The notes under the pieces: generated by a model
Database searches by the model: none
The model's input: only the letters and a program-made list of their open reading frames with translations
Told to the model about the DNA's origin: nothing
Origin: Paracoccus aestuarii
Lineage (GTDB): Bacteria > Pseudomonadota > Alphaproteobacteria > Rhodobacterales > Rhodobacteraceae
NCBI RefSeq assembly: GCF_028553885.1
Contig: NZ_CP067169.1
Span: 1,631,501-1,695,500 of the forward strand
DNA length: 64,000 nucleotides
Direction: 5' to 3'
Translations under genes and position numbers: made by a program
Shown: one piece after another, positions 57,319 through 64,000 of the stretch
Layout: every line of letters starts with the position of its first letter
How positions within the stretch are numbered: the first letter of the stretch is position 1

Positions 57319-58211
57319 CTAGTTGTTCAGTCCCGGCATCTGTTGGATCGGATTTGGGATGAATCTGTCTGGCTCAGATGTCCAGATCTTGCGGATGTAT
57401 TCGTAGGGTGTGAGCCCTCCAAGGGTCTTGAGCCGGCGGGCGAAATTGTAAGCGGCCATGAAGTCGGCGAGGTGAGTGCGGAGCTGGTCGTGATCGTCGT
57501 AATGGAAGCGTTTAACGGTCGCGTCCTTGATCGTTCGGTTCATTCGCTCGACCCGGTCGTTGGTCCACGGGTGGTTTGGCTTGGTGAGACGATGTTCGAT
57601 ACCGCTCGACCATTGTCCTCGGACCAATGGCGGACAAGGTCTCGCCCTTGCAGATCATGTCGAAGCGCATGGGCCGAGAATAAACGGTGTTGCGGTTCCG
57701 GGGGCTGCTCGGCGAACTGAATGCTCCTCGCCATCGGGCTTGAACCGGTGGCGCCGCAATGGCTCATCGCTGCAGACACCGATGGAGCGCTGAGCGTGTC
57801 ACGTGCGGGATGGATGGCTGCAGGGCATAGAGGCGTTCTGCGCTACAAACGATCCCCCGGATCGTTTGCTTCACGCTTGAACTCCCGCGGCAGCAGCGTG
57901 TGCCGTCGGAAAGCGACGATGGTCGCCTCCTCAGCCTCGGTCAGGATCGTCGAGCGCGGTTCTCTCGGCCCGGTCTTGAGGTCCTCGACCGTCTGGCGCT
58001 TGCGCCATTTCGCAACCGTCTTCGGGTTGATCCCCAGATCCCGGCTCAACGTCGCAAGCGAAGCTTGCGATCGTTCGGGCCAAGCCCTCGGACCGATGGC
58101 GAGCCGGCCCTCATTATTGCAGCTCTGACGGCGTGCGTGCTCATGGCGCTCCCGTGACGAACCTGGCCCATAATGCTTCCTTCCATTCCTGAAAAAGGGT
58201 CGCACCATCAA
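57319..58211 (-). pseudogene. IS481-family transposase, broken
   Basis: N-terminal part (57.84-58.15 kb): SRDLGINPKTVAKWRKRQTV, then TEAEEATIVAFRRHTLLP, the HTH of IS481. C-terminal part (57.33-57.60 kb): HRLTKPNHPWTNDRVERMNR and FMAAYNFARRLKTLGGLTPY, the DDE catalytic end. Between them about 130 residues are missing, including the first catalytic Asp region, and there are several frame changes. An AAACGATCC/GGATCGTTT palindrome at 57849-57869 lies inside the break. Not functional. Confidence 0.85.
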
Positions 58212-58232
58212 ACCGTGGGATCAAACAACTAG
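57319..58232 (-). mobile_element. IS481-family element, inactive
   Basis: CTAG stands at both ends (57319-57322 and 58229-58232), matching the NCTAGN target of IS481. The inner ends form imperfect inverted repeats (TTGTTCAGTCCC on one side, TTGTTTGATCCC on the other). The transposase inside is broken. Its left end is 11 bases after the ClpP-fold gene. Confidence 0.75.
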
Positions 58233-59437
58233 GGGCGGGCCTTGGCCGCTCTGCGACCGCGTCTTCTGCTCATGCTGCGAGCAGCTTCGGCAGTCTGGCG
58301 AGATTTCCGGCGGCAAGCGCCATTATGAAGCTCGCTCTTACGCGCTCGATGCCGCGGTAGGCAGTCTGGGCGGCGCCTGCGATGGTTTTGGCCCAGCCAA
58401 AAGCCTCTTCGATCCGTTTGCGGTGCCTGAGGGACAGGGCGTAGCCCTTGCGCCTGATGGTGCGCCCGTCGATTGCTGAATGACACGATTTTTGTGCGAT
58501 ATGTGGGGTGATGCAGGCCTGCCGCAGATCGACGACGAACTGTGCCGCGTCATATCCCTTGTCGGCGCCGAGCGTCAGCCGTCGGGTCGAGCCCGGGGAG
58601 TGACGGTTGATCATATCCATTGCCGCCTGGCGTTCAGCACGGTCAGTCGCGCGGATCAGATCCGCCTGGACGATGAAATCATTGCGGTTTTCCATCACAG
58701 CATGACCGATGAAGCACAGTGCTGCCCCGGTGCCAGGCGCTTTCTTGCAGAGCCGCGCGTCCGGATCGGTCGTAGAGGCATGGGTCGCATTCGAGCGCTT
58801 CTCGCCCCTGAGGTCGACTTCGGCATTGCGGTGGCCGGGTCTGGTGCGGGGCATCGGTTCGGTCTCTGGCAGGGTGGGTTGGTCATCGGCGGCAGCGTCA
58901 AGGGCAGGTGGCTCGCCCTGATCATCGTCGCCCTGCATGCCCTCGGTCTTTGGCCGGAAACTCTTCATCGACGCCCAAGCCTGGACCAAAGTGCCATCGA
59001 CCAAGAGCCAAAGGACCGCGCAGCGAAATGATCATCCGACAAAAGCGGCGCCACCTCGCGATGCGCCAGAATGGCAGACATCGCTTTGCGCGACATCTCG
59101 CAGTTCAGAAGCCGATCACGGTTCTTGGAGAAGACGGTGGGGACCCATACGGCGTCGTCGATCCCGAGGCCCCCAAACCAACGGAACAGCAGGTTGTAGC
59201 GCATCTGCTCCATCAGCTGACGCTCGGACCGGATCGAGACCAGGATCTGGATCAGACTGGCCCGGATCAGCCGCTCCGGCGCGATCGAGGGGCGGCCAAA
59301 GTCGACGTAAACCGCGCTGAAATCCGCATCCAGGCTCGCCAGGGCGTCATTCACCACCTGCCAGATCTTCCGCAGCGGGTGATGCGTAGGGATTCGGTCC
59401 TCCAGATCGACATAGCTGAACAGCGAACTGGACCTGC
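58233..59437 (-). mobile_element. IS5-type element remnant
   Basis: Abuts the IS481 copy and runs to a junction within a phage ORF near 59437, where transposase sequence is fused directly to tape-measure-like sequence. No clear inverted repeats were found at either end, so the element was shortened. Boundaries approximate. Confidence 0.6.
58270..59437 (-). pseudogene. IS5-type transposase, frameshifted and truncated
   Basis: Upstream part: SLFSYVDLEDRIPTHHPLRK, IRSERQLMEQMRYNLLFRWF, VFSKNRDRLLNCEMSRKA, LLSDDHF. Downstream part, in another frame from about 59004: VDGTLVQAWASMKSFRPK, GEKRSNATHASTTDPDARL, TLGADKGYDAAQFV and RKRIEEAFGWAKTIAGAAQ. About 20 extra bases between DDHF and VDGT break the frame at the first catalytic Asp. 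The true start is missing. Not functional as it stands. Confidence 0.85.
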
Positions 59438-59603
59438 ACCGGCTGGCGTCGGTGGCGGCCATTCGGTCGGCCGATTGCTTGGCCCGGCGCTCAAGCTGTT
59501 CGCTGGCGCGGCGATGGAATTGGTTCGCGCGGTTCAGGTCGCGCTCCCATTTGGCAACCTGGGCTTCGATTTTGACCAGCATTCCGGTCTGTTCGAGAGT
59601 CAT
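59437..59603 (-). pseudogene. tail tape-measure-like protein, N-terminal fragment
   Basis: About 55 residues starting MTLEQTGMLVKIEAQVAK and continuing RANQFHRRASEQLERRAK, a coiled, charged opening like those of phage tape-measure proteins. It then runs straight into IS5 transposase sequence, so the rest of the gene is gone. It starts 15 bases after the terminase stop, an odd neighbour: portal normally follows, so DNA has been lost here too. Identity is tentative. Confidence 0.5.
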
Positions 59604-59618
59604 TCTAATACTCTTTCA

Positions 59619-61250
59619 CTATTGAAGGATCGTCAGGCCCAGAACGTCCGGGCTGTCGTATCGGGATTTGGTGTCATGGGCGGTCACGGCCCGGCTGACG
59701 GCCATCGCAGAGGCGACAGCGGCATCAATGCGGCTGGCCGTGCGCGCCTTGTGCATGCGGACAAGACCCCTGGTCGGGTTGCGGCTCGTGACGACATTCT
59801 CAAAGTGATGGCGCAACACCGAGTCGCCGTTGTGGCGAACCAGCTTGCCGGTGACGATCCGTTCAAGATCACCAGCGGCCACGCCCATGGTCAGCGGTCG
59901 CTGGGGAAAGGCAAAGACGGGCAGACCATCATCATGCAGATGCTGCATGGTGACGCGCGCAAGGTGCGGGTCAAAGGCGATCTCATGCACGTCATAGCGG
60001 GCGCATAGGTCGCGGACATGATCGGCCACCATGTCATTGTCGATGATCGGGCCGGGGCAGACCGTGATCAGGTCATCGTCGCGCCAGCGTTCATAGGGTG
60101 CGCCGTCACGATCACCACGCAGGCGCAGTTCGTCACCAGGAACGAACACCCGCGACCGAAGGGTGATCTGACCATCATCATGCCGGAACGCGATGCTGAC
60201 GGCGGTCAGGTCGCCCGACACGGACATGTCCACGCCGACATAGGCAGGCAGTGCCTCCAGATCGGCCTCGTCATCGTCAAGCTGACGGCTGTCATAGGTC
60301 AGCAGATCGAACAGCGGGTCGCGGCTGTTCGCCTGCCAGATGTTCAGGTTGAATTGCTTGAAGCTGGCAAGTTCGGCGGGATTGCCCTCGGCCTCTTTCG
60401 CCAGCGCGCGCAAGCCGGACATGGACGGGAAGCCGAAGGACAGGCCGGGGTTTGCCTTGAACCATGTCGCCTCATTCTGCCAGTCGTCATCCGGCTCGGC
60501 CATGAACAAGACCGGCAGAAACTCGGGGTTGCTAACCTCGCCTGTGGCAACGCGCCGGGCATAGGCGAAGAGGTCGGCGGCTAGTCCTTCGGCACCACGC
60601 CCGGCGGTCGTCGCGATCACCATCAGCGTGTCGTCGGTCTTGGCCTGACCGCTTTTGATCGCTTTCCACAGGTCGCGACCCCGCCAGGCGTGGACCTCAT
60701 CAATCAGGGTGAAGCTGGGTGTCAGGCCGTGCGCGGCACCGCCATCGCTGGCAAGTGCGGTCAGGGTCGATCCGTTCTTGGGGAAGGTGATCTGCTTCTT
60801 GCTGTTGAAGGCGTCGCGGATCGTCACCGCGTTCAACAGACGCTTATCCTCGCGGATGATGTTGGCGGCCTCGCGAAAACCGATGCTGGCCTGAAAGATC
60901 ACCTGACCGGCGGGCCGGGTCTCTGGCCCGAACAGGTGCAAGAGTGACAGGGCAGCGGCCAGAGAGGTTTTTCGGTTCCCCCTGGGCAGCATCAGGAACA
61001 CCGTCTTGACGATCCGGCTGCCGTCCGGGTGGCGCGGGCCATAGATGCGCCGAACGATCCTTTCCTGCCACGGGTGAAGCTGAAAGGCGCGCGGGTGGGT
61101 GATGACGTTCGGGCCGGGCGCGTGGTTGGTGTTATCTGCGTTCGGATGGCGCAGGCGGCGCAGAAACGTCACCGCACGATCACCATGCCCCAGAGGGTCA
61201 TGGATGGTGCTGGCGTCGCTGATCCAGGCGGGGAAGGTGCTGGCGGTCAT
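59619..61250 (-). CDS. phage terminase large subunit
   Basis: 543 residues, apparently complete. The ATPase has VFLMLPRGNRKTSLAAALSL (Walker A) and SFTLIDEVHAW (Walker B); the nuclease domain begins VGVDMSVSGDLTAVSIAF, with a late Asp in SRIDAAVASAMAVSRA. Terminase_1/HK97 type, packaging DNA into heads. The start ATG shares one base with the stop of the small-subunit fragment. No portal, protease or capsid gene remains nearby. Confidence 0.92.
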   Translation of the reverse strand: MTASTFPAWISDASTIHDPLGHGDRAVTFLRRLRHPNADNTNHAPGPNVITHPRAFQLHPWQERIVRRIYGPRHPDGSRIVKTVFLMLPRGNRKTSLAAALSLLHLFGPETRPAGQVIFQASIGFREAANIIREDKRLLNAVTIRDAFNSKKQITFPKNGSTLTALASDGGAAHGLTPSFTLIDEVHAWRGRDLWKAIKSGQAKTDDTLMVIATTAGRGAEGLAADLFAYARRVATGEVSNPEFLPVLFMAEPDDDWQNEATWFKANPGLSFGFPSMSGLRALAKEAEGNPAELASFKQFNLNIWQANSRDPLFDLLTYDSRQLDDDEADLEALPAYVGVDMSVSGDLTAVSIAFRHDDGQITLRSRVFVPGDELRLRGDRDGAPYERWRDDDLITVCPGPIIDNDMVADHVRDLCARYDVHEIAFDPHLARVTMQHLHDDGLPVFAFPQRPLTMGVAAGDLERIVTGKLVRHNGDSVLRHHFENVVTSRNPTRGLVRMHKARTASRIDAAVASAMAVSRAVTAHDTKSRYDSPDVLGLTILQ

Positions 61251-61333
61251 CAGCGCACCGCAAGCGGGTTGTCGTCGTCATCATCCGGTGCTGCGGTCCC
61301 AAGTCGGGCACGGCTGACCGGATCAAGCCCTAG
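61250..61333 (-). pseudogene. terminase small subunit, C-terminal end
   Basis: 26 codons ending LGTAAPDDDDDNPLAVR and a TGA that shares its last base with the large-subunit ATG. LDPVSRARLG plus an acidic tail resembles the P27-type small terminase end. The IS at 61330 cuts the rest off, and the other side of the IS is integrase, so most of the gene has been deleted. Confidence 0.6.
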
Positions 61334-61395
61334 ACTCCAGACCCATTGATCTTACGGTCTTTGCATGATTCAGGCTCCTCAAGGAGACCTGATCG

Positions 61396-61767
61396 ATGAG
61401 TGATCTTTACTGGCTGAGCGACGCCCAAATGGAGCGTCTGAAACCGTTCTTTCCCAAGAGCCATGGCAAGCCCCGGGTCGATGATCGTCGCGTCCTCAGC
61501 GGCATAATTTTCATCAATCGTAATGGGTTGCGGTGGTGTGACGCGCCGAAGGAATACGGCCCGGCCAAAACCCTCTACAACCGCTGGAAGCGCTGGAGCG
61601 ATAACGGGGTTTTTGCCCGGATCATGGTCGGCCTTGCCGCCGAGAGCGCCGAGCACAAGACGATCATGATTGACGCGACCTATCTCAAGGCACACCGCAC
61701 GGCCTCGAGCCTTGGGGTGAAAAAGGGGGGCGCGGGCGCCAGATCGGGCGCACCAAAGGCGGTATGA
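61396..61767 (+). CDS. IS427-type transposase, frame A
   Basis: 123 residues: MSDLYWLSDAQMERLKPFFP, DDRRVLSGIIFINRNGLRW and IMIDATYLKAHRTASSLG (first catalytic Asp in MIDAT). An A5G6 run (61720-61730, codons AAA AAG GGG GGC) lies just after; a -1 slip there continues as GGRQIGRTKGGMNTKLH in the second frame, giving the full enzyme of about 250 residues. Its stop overlaps the ATG of frame B. Confidence 0.88.
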   Translation: MSDLYWLSDAQMERLKPFFPKSHGKPRVDDRRVLSGIIFINRNGLRWCDAPKEYGPAKTLYNRWKRWSDNGVFARIMVGLAAESAEHKTIMIDATYLKAHRTASSLGVKKGGAGARSGAPKAV

Positions 61768-62153
61768 ACACCAAGTTGCACGCTGTCGCCGATGCGAAGG
61801 GGCGGCCGATCGGGTTCTTCATGTCGGCCGGCCAGGTTAGCGATTACACCGGCGCGGCGGCGCTGCTGGGCAGCCTGCCGAAGGCTGAGTGGCTTCTGGC
61901 CGACAGGGGCTACGACGCTGATTGGTTCAGAGACGCTTTGAAAGACAAGGGGATAAAGGTTTGCATCCCCGGACGGAGGTCCCGCAAGAAGGTCGTCAAA
62001 TACGACAAGCGGCGTTACAAAAGGCGTAACCGCATCGAAATCATGTTCGGACGTCTGAAGGACTGGAGGCGCGTCGCAACCCGTTATGACCGCTGCCCGG
62101 AAACGTTCTTCTCAGCGATCATGCTCGCCGCAACCGTCTTGTTCTGGCTGTGA
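61764..62153 (+). CDS. IS427-type transposase, frame B
   Basis: 129 residues: MNTKLHAVADAKGRPIGFFM, LLADRGYDADWFRDAL (second catalytic Asp) and RNRIEIMFGRLKDWRRVATR (catalytic Glu in RIEIMFGRLKDW). Made as the second half of the fused transposase after the shift at about 61725; alone it would lack the first Asp. The DDE set is complete over both frames. Confidence 0.88.
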   Translation: MNTKLHAVADAKGRPIGFFMSAGQVSDYTGAAALLGSLPKAEWLLADRGYDADWFRDALKDKGIKVCIPGRRSRKKVVKYDKRRYKRRNRIEIMFGRLKDWRRVATRYDRCPETFFSAIMLAATVLFWL

Positions 62154-62172
62154 AACTTAATGAGTCTGGAGT

Positions 62173-62456
62173 CTAGGGTGCCTGACTGCACGGCCTTTGT
62201 CATCGTTCGCCAGTTCGGCGCGGTAGTGGGCTTTAGCGGCGGTCGAGAGGGAAGGGCGGTTCGCCGCGACGGCCTCTTGCGCTTGCTCCAGGATCGCGTG
62301 GAAGCGGTTCAGGACGACCAGCGCTTTGCGCTCGGCCTCCTTCTTGTCACCGCCCAGGGGGGCGACCAGTTCGCGCATCCCAAGCACGTCACGCAACTCG
62401 GTCGGCACGGTCATGCGCGCGACCCACTTTCCACGGACGTGTTGGACGTGTTTCAT
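62173..62456 (-). pseudogene. phage tyrosine integrase, N-terminal fragment
   Basis: About 95 residues from the ATG at 62456: MKHVQHVRGKWVARMTVPTE, LRDVLGMRELVAPLGGDKKE and AERKALVVLNRFHAILEQAQ match the N-terminal arm of alphaproteobacterial prophage integrases. The catalytic domain is missing, replaced by the IS at 62176. It faces away from tRNA-Ser 95 bases off, the usual layout of an integrase next to its att site. Confidence 0.8.
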
Positions 62457-62550
62457 GATTTTGCCGAACCCCGTTTTGTAGCAGGTTTTGTAGCTGACGG
62501 GCCTGTAAAACAAGGCTTTTCAGCAATATCATGAACATGTGGGATGTATG

Positions 62551-62640
62551 GCGGAGAGGGTGGGATTCGAACCCACGGAACCCTTGCAGGCTCAACGGTT
62601 TTCGAGACCGCCCCGTTCGACCACTCCGGCACCTCTCCGC
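62551..62640 (-). tRNA. tRNA-Ser (CGA)
   Basis: 90 bases on the minus strand. GCGGAGAG closes with CTCTCCGC as acceptor; the T-arm GGTTCGAATCC and a long variable arm are present. The anticodon loop is CTCGAAA, giving anticodon CGA for UCG codons. CCA is not encoded. The 3' end at 62551 adjoins the prophage remains. Confidence 0.95.
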
Positions 62641-62665
62641 GCTTTTTTCGGTGTGGTTGCGCGGA

Positions 62666-62671
62666 ATTAGA
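62666..62671 (-). promoter_or_regulatory. -10 box of the tRNA-Ser promoter
   Basis: Minus strand TCTAAT (62671-62666), five of six matches, 26 bases before the tRNA. A TTGCG sequence about 16 bases further upstream may serve as -35. Confidence 0.45.
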
Positions 62672-62747
62672 CGGGTGGGGGTTGAAGCGCAAGGGGGTTT
62701 GACCGAAAAAATCCCGACGCATCGAAATTTTCCCGAAAGGCCGCGGC

Positions 62748-63599
62748 ATGCTGATGATCATTGGGCTGATGGGGGCCTTGGCCTGCGCCCCCGCGCAGGG
62801 GCGGGGGCCCGACACTATGACCCTTGTCCAAGCCGAGGCGCCGGTGGAGGAGCGGCTGTGGGACCTGCTGCAGCTCTCGGAGCTGATGCCGGTCCTGCGC
62901 GAGGAATCGCTGCGCGAGGCGCGGCGCATGGAGGCCGAGGGGCTGATCGAGGGTGCCGGCCCGCCCTGGTCCGATACGGTTGCCCGGATCCATGAACCGG
63001 CACGGATGCGGGCCCTATTCCTGGATGGCGTCCGACCCGCGCTGGAGCGGGCCGAGCCCGGGCTGCTGGCGCAGGCGATGGCGTTTCACGCATCCCCCTT
63101 GGGCCAGCGCGTGCTGCGGCTGGAGACCTCGGCCCGGCTGGCCATGCTGGACGAGGATCTGGATGCCGATGCCCGCGCTACCGCCTTTCTGACGCGCGAC
63201 ACGCCGCGGGGCCGCCAGATCGCCGATCTGATCCGGGCGGCGGACCTGATCGGGCCCAATGTCGCGGGGGGGATGAACGCCGTCATCGGCTTTTCGCGCG
63301 GTTTCGCCGAAGGCGGCGGCTATGCCATGCCGCCCGACCCGCGCGAGATCGTCGCCGATGCCTGGGCGCAGCGCGACCAGATCGAGGCCGAGACGACGGA
63401 ATGGCTGCATGCCTTCCTGACCCTGGCCTACGGCCCGCTGAGCGATGAGGAGCTGCGCGCCTATACCGAGTTCGCGGCTTCGGCCGAGGGGCGGCTGCTG
63501 TCGCGCCTGCTGTTTTCGGGCTTTGACGCCCTGTTCGGCCAGACCGCCTTTGACATGGGCCTGGCCGCCGCCCTGCGGGTCGAGGGGCAGCAGCTGTGA
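62748..63599 (+). CDS. DUF2059-like exported protein
   Basis: 283 residues. A signal peptide (MLMIIGLMGALACAPAQG) is followed by all-helical sequence with two similar halves: LLQLSELMPVLREESLREA / FHASPLGQRVLRLE in the first, and AFLTLAYGPLSDEELRAYTEF / SAEGRLLSRLLF in the second. The second resembles DUF2059 (a PLT-like helix pair, with SDEELxxxxxFxxSxxG). Function unknown. AAAGG precedes the ATG. Coupled (4-base overlap) to the next gene. Confidence 0.75.
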   Translation: MLMIIGLMGALACAPAQGRGPDTMTLVQAEAPVEERLWDLLQLSELMPVLREESLREARRMEAEGLIEGAGPPWSDTVARIHEPARMRALFLDGVRPALERAEPGLLAQAMAFHASPLGQRVLRLETSARLAMLDEDLDADARATAFLTRDTPRGRQIADLIRAADLIGPNVAGGMNAVIGFSRGFAEGGGYAMPPDPREIVADAWAQRDQIEAETTEWLHAFLTLAYGPLSDEELRAYTEFAASAEGRLLSRLLFSGFDALFGQTAFDMGLAAALRVEGQQL

Positions 63600-64000
63600 T
63601 CACCGTGGTCGGCCTGCTGGCCATGCCGCCGATGCTGGAGGCCTTGGGGCTGGAGGGGCGGCCCGTGACGCTGGCGGGGCGGCTGACGGGCGGCGGCCTC
63701 TGGGGCGTGGATCGCAACAGCTGGCCCGCGATTGGTCCGGGTGGCGCGCTGGCGGGCGTCGAGGTTCAGGGCAATGCGTCGCTCGCGCGCTATGCGCAGG
63801 TGATGGATCTGCGGCCGGTGGACTGGCAGGGGCGGCAGGTCCTGGGCGTGGCGGGGCAGGGTACCACGGAAGCGGCCCGCCCCGATCCCGACCTGGCCGC
63901 CGAGATCGCGCGCCAGATCATCGACGCGGGGGATCACCCGGCGGAACATCTTGCATGGCGGCTGCCAATGATCGGCATCTGGGCGGCCTCGCGGCTGCGG
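63596..64000 (+). CDS. TrgB-like / GGCT-like protein, 5' part only
   Basis: 135 residues, continuing past the window. GTG start overlapping the upstream stop. MITVVGLLAMPPMLEALG, then GRPVTLAGRLTGGGLWGV and ALAGVEVQGNASLARYAQVM, have the shape of the GGCT-like N-terminal domain of TrgB (a Nudix ADP-ribose pyrophosphatase linked to tellurite resistance in Rhodobacter); LAWRLPMIGIWAASRLR near the end also fits. The GTLR-type motif of true GGCT is altered to GLLAMP. Identity tentative; the Nudix half would be outside. Confidence 0.45.
   Translation, partial: MITVVGLLAMPPMLEALGLEGRPVTLAGRLTGGGLWGVDRNSWPAIGPGGALAGVEVQGNASLARYAQVMDLRPVDWQGRQVLGVAGQGTTEAARPDPDLAAEIARQIIDAGDHPAEHLAWRLPMIGIWAASRLR

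Larger units (their letters stand above)
61330..62176 (+). mobile_element. IS5-family (IS427-type) insertion sequence, intact
   Basis: 847 bases. The terminal inverted repeats are CTAGACTCCAGACCCATTGA and, reversed from the right end, CTAGACTCCAGACTCATTAA (18 of 20 match). CTAG stands at each end. Two overlapping frames encode the transposase through a -1 shift. It splits integrase from terminase sequence. Nothing appears broken, so it may be active. Confidence 0.88.
57319..62550. mobile_element. decayed prophage island next to tRNA-Ser
   Basis: From the first IS end to the tRNA: integrase N-terminus, terminase small-subunit end, complete large terminase and a tape-measure-like N-terminus, all on the minus strand, interrupted by three insertion sequences. 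The island sits at the 3' end of tRNA-Ser, as tyrosine-integrase elements often do. No direct repeat of the tRNA end was found at the other side, so the left att has probably been lost. Confidence 0.75.

Noticed and set aside
57300..57330. Left attachment site of the prophage
   Set aside because: No repeat of the tRNA-Ser 3' end (GGATTCGAACCCAC) was found here or elsewhere in the window.
57849..57869. AAACGATCC/GGATCGTTT palindrome as a terminator or REP element
   Set aside because: No T-run and no gene ends there; it lies inside the broken IS481 transposase and no second copy was seen in the window.

Overview
The window is high-GC DNA from an alphaproteobacterium of the Rhodobacterales, most likely Paracoccus or a close relative. 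The evidence is gene content and order: a fused IspDF, a propionyl-CoA carboxylase and methylmalonyl-CoA mutase set, a fused indolepyruvate ferredoxin oxidoreductase, a SUV3-type helicase next to an Hsp15-like S4 protein, CarD, an Mn-dependent pyrophosphatase, and gene-transfer-agent (GTA) type lysis genes inside a cytochrome c maturation cluster. The genus is inferred from remembered family resemblance, not from a search.

Layout. 1-5.9 kb: the end of ispG, two peptidoglycan hydrolases, a PPDK-like protein with an eroded ATP-grasp half, and two tandem cyclophilins. 6-12.2 kb: pgk, class I aldolase, homoserine dehydrogenase and methylmalonyl-CoA mutase. 12.2-19.8 kb: two DUF4174 paralogues, pccA and pccB, and a set of tiny lipoproteins; TTTGCAAA-type sites lie in front of pccB. 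19.8-29.7 kb: alanine racemase, the phoH-ybeY-corC operon, a lipase-like hydrolase, an SCP2 protein, the SUV3-like helicase, an S4 protein, a 7-iron ferredoxin and CarD. 29.8-34.6 kb: pyrophosphatase, HAD phosphatase, MaoC dehydratase, ribF, a YcgN-type protein and threonine aldolase. 34.6-38.9 kb: the minus-strand operon purL-ispDF-pgpA-cinA, followed by an unannotated small-RNA candidate. 39-44.5 kb: a LysR regulator divergent from indolepyruvate oxidoreductase, then murI. 44.5-48.8 kb: ccmE, a GTA-type endolysin/holin pair behind a perfect CtrA box, ccmF and ccmH. 48.8-57.3 kb: enoyl-CoA hydratase, Nudix, DUF983, and a signalling island made of a PleD-like cyclase with a dead receiver, DUF3572, an H-NOX-like protein, an HNOBA-GGDEF cyclase and a Crp/Fnr regulator; then a membrane protein with a frame break and a ClpP-fold periplasmic protein. 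57.3-62.55 kb: a decayed prophage with three insertion sequences, ending at tRNA-Ser(CGA). 62.7-64 kb: a DUF2059-like protein and the start of a further gene.

How the genes work together. The mutase and both carboxylase subunits make one propionyl-CoA to succinyl-CoA route, probably co-regulated. The most unusual signal is at 50.7-55.2 kb. A separately encoded H-NOX fold has lost the haem-ligating His and the YxSxR motif. It overlaps a cyclase whose N-terminus looks like the HNOBA domain of eukaryotic soluble guanylate cyclase, so the pair resembles an sGC beta chain split over two genes with c-di-GMP output. The second strong signal is the CtrA-controlled phage-type lysis cassette lodged between ccm genes.
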